Source: Bdellovibrionales bacterium (GTDB lineage: Bacteria; Bdellovibrionota; Bdellovibrionia; Bdellovibrionales; UBA1609). Taken from it: DNA of 6,317 bases. The position numbers and the translations under genes were made by a program. The notes beneath the pieces are model-generated. The model saw only the letters and a list, made by a program, of their open reading frames with translations. It searched no databases and had not been told where the DNA came from. The DNA lies in contig JAPKGD010000116.1 in the NCBI GenBank assembly GCA_026648125.1, positions 1 to 6,317 of the forward strand, read 5' to 3'. Below are positions 1 through 4,805 of this stretch, piece by piece; position 1 is the stretch's first letter, and each line of letters starts with the position of its first letter.

Positions 1-1
1 C

Positions 2-169
2 AACCTGCATTACCACGAGGGGCAGAAGGTTTTTTACCCGGTCAAAGAAGATCGCCGTTCAGAACACAATGGAATCTTTAAAGCTGAGATCGCCCAGGAC
101 TACTGCCTCATGTGGAGCAACCGAAACAAAGATCCTGTCGACTTAAAACTGGAGTATCACATCAAATAA
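2..169 (+). CDS. 3' end of an unidentified protein gene (partial)
   Basis: An open frame enters from the left edge and ends at TAA 167-169, giving 55 visible residues. It begins NLHYHEGQKVFYPV and ends in a stretch containing the core YCLMWSNRNKDPVDL followed by a Tyr-His-Ile-Lys terminus. Alternating hydrophobic and polar residues and the pattern 'Tyr-x-Leu-x-Trp-Ser-Asn ... Pro-Val-x-Leu-x-Leu-x-Tyr' suggest the last strands of a beta-sandwich. It is loosely like the end of GOLD (emp24-type) domains, where 'F/Y-x-x-x-W-x-N-x-x-S' precedes a final strand. That resemblance is weak and by eye only. The start and most of the protein lie outside the window, so no function is assigned. Coding is inferred from the uninterrupted frame and protein-like composition. 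The next gene starts 204 bp downstream, so co-transcription is uncertain. Confidence 0.6.
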   Translation, partial: NLHYHEGQKVFYPVKEDRRSEHNGIFKAEIAQDYCLMWSNRNKDPVDLKLEYHIK

Positions 170-290
170 GGTTCATCGCACGCTCTTGACAAGCCATCTA
201 GGGACACTGTGGTTTTGATTCATTCATAAAATCGTTTCTCCCTCGTCAGAGAGTTGGTTAATGGAAGCAAATTCTAGCGAACTAAATGCC

Positions 291-301
291 CACGCTGCGT
301 G
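291..301. promoter_or_regulatory. Short palindrome upstream of kefF (possible operator)
   Basis: CACGC-T-GCGTG is a perfect 5-bp inverted repeat around a single central base, 73 bp before the kefF start. It lies in the only intergenic stretch from which the kefFC operon could be transcribed. An 11-bp palindrome of this kind could be a regulator half-site pair, but chance occurrence is quite possible. Confidence 0.2.
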
Positions 302-335
302 TGCTAAAAAAGCGCTATTACTTTCAATTTAGACA

Positions 336-357
336 TATACTCAAGTTCAATCTTGAA
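336..357 (+). promoter_or_regulatory. Possible kefF -10 element with overlapping inverted repeat
   Basis: TATACT at 336-341 is a good match to a sigma-70 -10 box, 32 bp before the kefF start codon. No convincing -35 hexamer lies 16-18 bp upstream. Directly after it comes TCAAG-N6-CTTGA (341-345/352-356), which also reads as TTCAA-TC-TTGAA (346-357). The repeat would cover the expected transcription start. A weak -35 plus a palindrome at the start site would fit a regulated promoter, for example one bound by an electrophile- or redox-responsive regulator. That regulator type is inference from the kef context, not visible in the sequence. Confidence 0.3.
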
Positions 358-373
358 TCAAAATAGCTAAGGT

Positions 374-901
374 ATGTCTTCGCTACTTTTTGTTTTTGCC
401 CATCCAGACCCAAACCGTAGCCGTGCAAATCGCGCGGTTTTGGACCGTGTTCGTGATCTTTCAAATATCACGATTTCTGATTTATATGAGAAATATCCAC
501 GTTTTCATATTCGGGTTGCTGAGGAGCAAGCCCTTCTCGAGGCGGCCTCAACTATTGTTCTACAATATCCCATGTATTGGTACAGCCTCCCCCCACTTCT
601 AATGTTGTGGATTGATGACGTTTTAACCGAGGGGTTTGCCTACGGCAAAAGTGGAAACGCTTTACGCGGCAAGAATTTTTGCCTCTCGTTTACAACCGGG
701 GGAGGATCTGAAGCCTATTCGCCTCAAGGTTATCACGAGCGACCCATCACTGATTTTCTACCACCGCTCATGCAGACCGCACGCCTTTGTGGAATGAAGT
801 GGCTCGAACCATTAATTCTCCATGGCGCATCGAGAGCAACGCCGGAACAAATCGATGCTCACGCGCGACATGTCCGCACACAGTTGGAGGCGCTCACATG
901 A
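374..901 (+). CDS. kefF: KefF-type ancillary NAD(P)H oxidoreductase (FMN flavoprotein) of the Kef antiporter
   Basis: This 175-residue protein matches the usual length of KefF (about 176) and belongs to the flavodoxin-fold NAD(P)H:quinone oxidoreductase family. In E. coli, KefF binds the cytoplasmic face of KefC and is needed for full efflux activity; it also reduces quinones. Visible signatures are the N-terminal FAHPDPNRSRAN loop (residues 8-19), which binds the FMN phosphate; the KefF/KefG-specific DLYEKYPRFHI (36-46) and EEQALL (50-55); QYPMYWYSLPPLL (64-76) leading into a WIDDVL helix; and TTGGG (107-111), which contacts the flavin ring. 'PMxWYS' and 'TTGGG' are closer to KefF than to KefG, which has a TTGEPE-type loop. 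The first ATG is chosen because it places the HP motif at residues 10-11, as in known KefF proteins. TAAGG (368-372) lies only one base before it, a poorly spaced ribosome site. The stop overlaps the kefC start (ATGA, 898-901), which implies translational coupling. Confidence 0.93.
   Translation: MSSLLFVFAHPDPNRSRANRAVLDRVRDLSNITISDLYEKYPRFHIRVAEEQALLEAASTIVLQYPMYWYSLPPLLMLWIDDVLTEGFAYGKSGNALRGKNFCLSFTTGGGSEAYSPQGYHERPITDFLPPLMQTARLCGMKWLEPLILHGASRATPEQIDAHARHVRTQLEALT
886..890 (+). promoter_or_regulatory. Ribosome binding site that fixes the kefC start
   Basis: GGAGG lies inside the last codons of kefF, seven bases before ATG 898. An upstream in-frame ATG at 787 would add 37 residues of non-Kef sequence fully overlapping kefF and has no comparable site. 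The GGAGG decides the start at 898. Confidence 0.85.
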
Positions 902-2706
902 GTCTGGGTGGAGGGTTAGCAACCACGGTTGCTCTTTTGTCCGCAGCCGTTGTCATCGTCCCCATTATGCAGCGCCTGGGACTAGGTGCTGTATTAGGCT
1001 ATCTTGCGGCCGGTGTTCTTGTTGGCCCAGCCGCCTTAACATGGGTTACAGAAGTAGAATTCCTTCGCCATTTCTCTGAGCTTGGAGTCGTACTATTTTT
1101 GTTTTTAGTCGGGCTTGAATTGGAACCCAAAAAACTTTGGCAACTTAGACTCTCCATCTTTGGCTTAGGCACAGCGCAAATGCTGGCAACGGCCGGTGTA
1201 GCTGCAGGCGCTTTGATTCTTTTGGACTGGAGTCCGAGCGAGGCACTTATGGGCGGCCTAGGGCTCGCACTCTCATCCACCGCCATTGGCCTCACCTTAA
1301 TGCGTGAGCGTAATTTTTTGCCAACAACTGCTGGGCAAGCTGGTTTCTCTGTGCTGCTTTTTCAGGATCTAGCAATTATTCCGATCCTTGCTCTGCTGCC
1401 TGTATATGCCCCCTTAAAGGCCCAAGGTGGTGTTGAAAATCCCCATGCATGGATCGTGGCGAGCGTCATCGTAGGAATAATTGTTGGCGGCCGTATTTTA
1501 CTTCGTCCCGTATTGCGATTTGTCGCCTCAGCCCATCTTCGCGAAACTTTCACGGCCCTCGCTCTATTTTTAGTGCTGGGAATTTCGCTGGTGATGGAAA
1601 AGCTGCACCTTTCTATGGGGCTTGGCGCATTTTTAGCTGGAGTGTTGCTGGCTGATTCAGAATATCGCCATGCCCTTGAGACGGACCTTGAACCCTTTCG
1701 AGGGCTCCTATTAGGTCTCTTCTTTATGACGGTTGGAATGTCCATCCCCATCGAGGCCGTACTCGCCCAACCTCTTGCGCTGTTTTTAGGGGTAGGGTTT
1801 ATTCTCGCATTAAAAATAGCTTTGCTGTTGAGCTTAGCCCGAATATTTAAAATACCACGCTCCCAAGCCACATTCTTCTCTTTGGTTCTTTCACAGGTGG
1901 GAGAGTTCGCCTTCGTGTTATTCGCAATGGCCAAAGAGTGGGGCTTTCTCTCAAGCGAAAAATCAGGTTTGCTCCTTGCAATTGTTGCTCTCTCAATGGT
2001 GAGCACACCCATTCTCCTGTGGGTTTATGATCGCATCACAGCGAGAAAGGAAAAGACCTCAAGCCAATCTCGAGAAGCAGACAAGATTGAAGATGAAAGT
2101 CATCCAGTGATTATCGCGGGCTTTGGACGCTTTGGACAGATTATAGGCCGCCTTCTCCACGCCAATGGCATAGGCACCACGGTTCTCGATTACGAGCCCG
2201 AGCAAATTGAGCTCCTGAGACGTTTTGGCTTTAAGGTCTATTATGGTGACGCCACTCGACTGGATCTGCTTGAGGCCGCGGGTGCTGCCAAAGCCAAGAT
2301 TTTGGTTGTCGCCATTGACGATGTCGATGCTTCGATCAAGTTGATCGATCTAGTGCGCGAGCATTTTCCTCACCTCAAAATCGTAGCTCGGGCACGTAAT
2401 GTTCAACATGTTTATGAACTGATTGATCGCAACGTTTCTGTTTGGGAACGCGAACTCTTTGAAGGATCGCTCAATGCAGGCACAGAGGTTCTTCGTCTTA
2501 TGGGCTGGACGGCTTTTAGTGCGCAAAAGGCGGCCCACCGATTTCGCGACCACAACATCGCAATGATCATGGACCTCGCACCCCAGCGCAAAAATCAAAA
2601 AGAAATGGCCACTCGAGCGCAGGCTGCTCGTGATGATCTGGCGAAAATGATGGCCAAAGAGCACGCAAAACGCGAAGACAGCGAAAGCGCGTGGAATACC
2701 CAGTAA
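898..2706 (+). CDS. kefC: Glutathione-gated K+/H+ antiporter KefC/KefB (CPA2 family)
   Basis: This 602-residue inner-membrane protein expels K+ in exchange for H+ and acidifies the cytoplasm when glutathione-electrophile adducts bind. About 13 hydrophobic segments span residues 5-378. They include FQDLAIIP (155-162), whose Asp157 corresponds to the conserved ion-site Asp of CPA2 exchangers. The regulatory loop HALETDLEPF (258-267) followed by RGLLLGLFF is nearly identical to the E. coli KefC loop, whose acidic residues control gating. A soluble RCK/KTN (TrkA-N) domain starts near 402, with the nucleotide-binding GFGRFG (408-413) and Asp431 at the end of the second strand. Arg418, Arg518 and Asn553 align, at a constant offset of two, with the E. 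coli residues reported to contact glutathione (Arg416, Arg516, Asn551). Length fits KefB (601) and KefC (620). The gene overlaps kefF by four bases. The partner is KefF-like rather than KefG-like, so kefC is preferred over kefB. A charged, probably disordered tail follows residue 560. Confidence 0.94.
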   Translation: MSLGGGLATTVALLSAAVVIVPIMQRLGLGAVLGYLAAGVLVGPAALTWVTEVEFLRHFSELGVVLFLFLVGLELEPKKLWQLRLSIFGLGTAQMLATAGVAAGALILLDWSPSEALMGGLGLALSSTAIGLTLMRERNFLPTTAGQAGFSVLLFQDLAIIPILALLPVYAPLKAQGGVENPHAWIVASVIVGIIVGGRILLRPVLRFVASAHLRETFTALALFLVLGISLVMEKLHLSMGLGAFLAGVLLADSEYRHALETDLEPFRGLLLGLFFMTVGMSIPIEAVLAQPLALFLGVGFILALKIALLLSLARIFKIPRSQATFFSLVLSQVGEFAFVLFAMAKEWGFLSSEKSGLLLAIVALSMVSTPILLWVYDRITARKEKTSSQSREADKIEDESHPVIIAGFGRFGQIIGRLLHANGIGTTVLDYEPEQIELLRRFGFKVYYGDATRLDLLEAAGAAKAKILVVAIDDVDASIKLIDLVREHFPHLKIVARARNVQHVYELIDRNVSVWERELFEGSLNAGTEVLRLMGWTAFSAQKAAHRFRDHNIAMIMDLAPQRKNQKEMATRAQAARDDLAKMMAKEHAKREDSESAWNTQ

Positions 2707-2746
2707 GCTTTCAGGCATCCCCATCTATAAAGTTGCGATGCTATGG

Positions 2747-2764
2747 ACATCAACAAAGTGATGT
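2747..2764. promoter_or_regulatory. Inverted repeat in the kefC / lipocalin-hydrolase gap
   Basis: ACATCA-N6-TGATGT forms a perfect 6-bp inverted repeat, 31 bp before the next start codon. It sits in the 89-bp gap 2707-2795. The gap shows no strong -10/-35 pair and no GC-rich stem with a T tract, so whether the downstream gene has its own promoter or is read from the kef operon is open. The repeat could be an operator or a small hairpin. Confidence 0.25.
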
Positions 2765-2784
2765 TCTATCGTTTTTAGATCAAT

Positions 2785-2792
2785 AGGGGGAG
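2785..2792 (+). promoter_or_regulatory. G-rich ribosome binding site of the lipocalin-hydrolase gene
   Basis: AGGGGGAG ends three bases before ATG 2796. The spacing is short, but this is the only purine-rich site nearby, and the codons after this ATG encode a proper signal peptide, so it supports the start. Confidence 0.6.
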
Positions 2793-2795
2793 TTT

Positions 2796-4178
2796 ATGTT
2801 CAAACAATTGCTCGTGAGTTGTGGGCTGGTCCTTTTTTGCTTGGATGCTCAGGCTGAGTTAAAGACCGTCCCTTTTGTGGATGTGGCTCGCTATGCAGGT
2901 ACTTGGTACCAAATTGCACGAAACCCTCTCATTTTTGAAAACGGCTGCGTTTGCTCCCGCCAAATTCTTAGCCCAAATTCCCCAGGCGTGGTGAATGTCT
3001 ACAATTCCTGCAACAACGAAACACCAACGGGCCCCCTTGGTGAGATTCGTGGGACAGCAACGAGCGACGACTCCATTACGAATGCCAAATTTACTGTGGA
3101 TTTCGGTCTTCCCAATAAAGGGCAATACTGGATTATTGCCCTAGATTCTGATTATCGATACGCCGTGGTGAGCGAGCCCTCTCTTCGCTCGCTTTATATT
3201 CTTTCAAAAACACCCGTTCTTGCACCCGAACTTTTTGATCAGGCCGTCCAAGAGGCCCGCGCTCAAATTGATACTTCCCGTTTGGAAATGACTTTACAGG
3301 AGGGCTGTACTTATCCCTCTGCAGATATTCGGGTAGCTCTTCAGGCCCCTAACGATCCCGAACATCCCGGAAGCAAACTCTACTCTTATGGATTTGAACG
3401 CCGCAACTTAACTTGTGGGGGACGCGCTGTGAATGTGTTTTTACCGACTCCGCGCGAAGCAAACGAGAATTTCCCCGCTGTGGTTTATGGTCATGGCCAG
3501 GCACTGGGCCTTGAGCACTACTCTGCAACCTTTGAGCACCTGGCTAAGAAGGGTGTCGCCGTTGTATTTCCCATGTATGATAAAGGTTTTTTTGATCAAG
3601 ACTGGACTCGAATGGGCAATGACTTCATAAATCTAACCGACTGTGCAATTCAATCGGTTGATAGCCAGATTGATAAAAATCACATTGTGTTTAGTGGTCA
3701 TTCAAAGGGAGCTTATGTCGCATCGATAGCAACGGGACTCGCCTCGCGCGAAGGGTCTCCTGTAAAGCCAGATGCGGCGGTGCTCTTTGAAACGGCTGGA
3801 TTTGACAGTTCAACGGCTCAACAGATCGACGCCTCTGTTGCCCTCACCGTTGTCTTTGGAGAAAGAGACACGGTTGTAAAAAGAGATCTTTCGGAATCGC
3901 TCTATTCGACGGCCAAGAGTCATCGAAAACAGTTTATTCTTGTAAAGAGTTATCCTGGAGGCCCCCAGGCCGATCATTATTGGCCTCAAACAAAAGGTGC
4001 CTTGTTTGGAGGAGGAAATGAAGGGGCCCTCCACTATTATGGCGCATGGAAGTGGCTTGCCGCGGCTGCATTTGATGCAAAAGAAGGTAACAAAACTGTG
4101 AATCGATATTTATACGGTGACCTCGCGACCAACAAAGGCACTGTTGGTCTGGAAGACGAAGTTAAAAGAAATTGGTAG
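2796..4178 (+). CDS. Secreted fusion: N-terminal Blc-type lipocalin domain + C-terminal alpha/beta-hydrolase
   Basis: This 460-residue exported protein combines two domains in one frame. Residues 1-20 form a signal peptide ending AQA, with predicted cleavage before Glu21. Residues about 22-165 are a bacterial lipocalin (Blc/apolipoprotein D type). It shows the signature Gly-x-Trp in RYAGTWYQIARNP (32-44), the paired-cysteine segment NGCVCS (49-54) with Cys72, the strand QYWIIALDSDYRYAVVSEP (110-128) and the closing LYILSKTP (133-140). Residues about 178-425 are an alpha/beta-hydrolase of chlorophyllase/dienelactone-hydrolase-like style. It has an oxyanion-region YGHGQ (231-235), nucleophile elbow GHSKG with Ser303, likely acid Asp358 in FGERD, and likely catalytic His394 in ADHYW. 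Blc lipocalins bind fatty acids and lysophospholipids, so an envelope esterase or lipase acting on a bound hydrophobic ligand is inferred; the substrate is unknown. Typical Blc proteins are under 200 residues and stand alone. Blc is often lipidated, but no convincing lipobox is present here. The gene converges on the next one with 16 bp between stops. Confidence 0.85.
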   Translation: MFKQLLVSCGLVLFCLDAQAELKTVPFVDVARYAGTWYQIARNPLIFENGCVCSRQILSPNSPGVVNVYNSCNNETPTGPLGEIRGTATSDDSITNAKFTVDFGLPNKGQYWIIALDSDYRYAVVSEPSLRSLYILSKTPVLAPELFDQAVQEARAQIDTSRLEMTLQEGCTYPSADIRVALQAPNDPEHPGSKLYSYGFERRNLTCGGRAVNVFLPTPREANENFPAVVYGHGQALGLEHYSATFEHLAKKGVAVVFPMYDKGFFDQDWTRMGNDFINLTDCAIQSVDSQIDKNHIVFSGHSKGAYVASIATGLASREGSPVKPDAAVLFETAGFDSSTAQQIDASVALTVVFGERDTVVKRDLSESLYSTAKSHRKQFILVKSYPGGPQADHYWPQTKGALFGGGNEGALHYYGAWKWLAAAAFDAKEGNKTVNRYLYGDLATNKGTVGLEDEVKRNW

Positions 4179-4191
4179 TAGGACAAAGAGA

Positions 4192-4206
4192 CGCCTAGTT
4201 TTGGCG
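4192..4206. other. Small hairpin at the convergent gene ends
   Basis: CGCC-TAGTTTT-GGCG can form a 4-bp GC stem with a 7-base loop over the stop codon of the minus-strand gene and just past the stop of the plus-strand gene. No T tract follows on either strand, so this is not a standard intrinsic terminator. It is nonetheless the only stem seen where the two transcripts must meet. Confidence 0.2.
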
Positions 4207-4659
4207 AATCAGTAGCCCTGCGAAGCTGATCATAGGAGTCACTTCACCGTCCATCGTGCGGCTTTCTTCATAGATGAGATGATCACCTTGCCGGCGCATG
4301 GACATGCGCCAATGTCGAGTGCTGTTTCCATCCGGCATTGAGAAGGCCGTCTGCAAATAATTTCCATCATAAGAACCCACCCTCTGATCGCCAAAAAACA
4401 ACCCACCATTTTTGTAAGTCATCGTTACTTTATAGAAAACCTCTTCGTGCTTCTCGCAAGATCGATTTCCACTGACAAATGTAAAACTCGAATCCGTCGC
4501 AGAAAATACGAGCTGAAACTGCGAGCATTGGGTCATATCTCCGTGAAGAATATAAGTTCCCTTTCCACTCCATGTTCCCGAAAAAGTCTCTGGGCTAGCG
4601 AAAGCCTTTCCACATAAAAAAATGAATCCACAAAGAATCGAAACAGTGAAAGATCTCAT
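4195..4659 (-). CDS. Small secreted protein of unknown function, probably all-beta
   Basis: The 154-residue product starts MRSFTVSILCGFIFLCGKAF and has a clear signal peptide cleaved after AFA (residues 19-21). The start at 4659 is chosen over an upstream in-frame start at 4755 because it follows a GGAGGGGG ribosome site by four bases and places the signal peptide at the N-terminus. The mature part of about 133 residues begins with ETFSGTWSGKGTY (25-36) and continues as alternating short strands and turns (for example QFQLVFSATDSSFTFV and VFYKVTMTYKNGGLFFGD). It ends in ISFAGLLIRQN. Two cysteines (45 and 68) could form a disulfide. An early Gly-x-Trp followed by repeated beta strands is how lipocalin-like (calycin) barrels begin, but no further family signature is recognisable, and many small beta-barrel proteins share this look. 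It ends 16 bp from the convergent lipocalin-hydrolase gene. It appears to have its own promoter. Confidence 0.75.
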   Translation of the reverse strand: MRSFTVSILCGFIFLCGKAFASPETFSGTWSGKGTYILHGDMTQCSQFQLVFSATDSSFTFVSGNRSCEKHEEVFYKVTMTYKNGGLFFGDQRVGSYDGNYLQTAFSMPDGNSTRHWRMSMRRQGDHLIYEESRTMDGEVTPMISFAGLLIRQN

Positions 4660-4663
4660 AATA

Positions 4664-4671
4664 CCCCCTCC
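4664..4671 (-). promoter_or_regulatory. Ribosome binding site that fixes the start of the small secreted protein
   Basis: Read on the minus strand, GGAGGGGG precedes the ATG at 4659 by four bases (TATT). It is strong and excludes the longer in-frame start at 4755, whose extra 32 residues would precede a buried signal peptide. Confidence 0.8.
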
Positions 4672-4684
4672 AATAACATCCCAT

Positions 4685-4712
4685 AGTTTAACCAATATAC
4701 GGTTAATGACAA
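4685..4712 (-). promoter_or_regulatory. Promoter-like sequence with palindromic operator candidate
   Basis: On the minus strand, TTGTCA (plus coordinates 4707-4712, five of six matches to the -35 consensus) is followed after 16 bp by TAAACT (4685-4690, four of six matches to -10). This is 25 bp upstream of the small secreted protein's start codon. The spacer holds a perfect 19-bp inverted repeat, TTAACC-GTATATT-GGTTAA (4688-4706), overlapping the -10 box by three bases. A repressor or a MerR-like activator would typically bind in such a place. The regulator is not in the window. Confidence 0.45.
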
Positions 4713-4805
4713 CAGGCTCAGTCAGCTCAATTATTTTTTCAACTTTGAAGATCAAAACGGGGCTTGATTACGTCGCAAAAATACCTCTTAGCCTTGTGTT
4801 TTAAC

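Noticed and set aside
186..191. TTGACA as a -35 box
   Set aside because: It is a perfect hexamer, but no acceptable -10 element lies 16-18 bp downstream.
261..332. A 23-codon open frame (ATG 261 to TAG 330-332) that could be a leader peptide for kefF
   Set aside because: There is no clear ribosome site, no regulatory-looking codon run, and no attenuator hairpin with a T tract after it.
787..897. Longer kefC start at the in-frame ATG 787
   Set aside because: It adds 37 residues unlike any Kef N-terminus, lies wholly inside kefF, and lacks a ribosome site, whereas ATG 898 has GGAGG seven bases upstream.
1362..2012. A 216-codon open frame antisense to kefC
   Set aside because: Its composition is rich in Arg, Ser, Thr and Pro as expected for a shadow of a membrane-protein gene, with no domain or ribosome site, and the opposite strand is clearly kefC.
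2796..2825. Lipoprotein signal (LVSC at residues 6-9 or LFC at 13-15) in the lipocalin-hydrolase
   Set aside because: The first would leave only an eight-residue signal, and the second has Phe before Cys. A type I site after AQA fits better.
4660..4755. N-terminal extension of the small secreted protein from an in-frame start at 4755
   Set aside because: It would bury the signal peptide, and the strong GGAGGGGG site points to 4659. The extension overlaps the promoter and palindrome.
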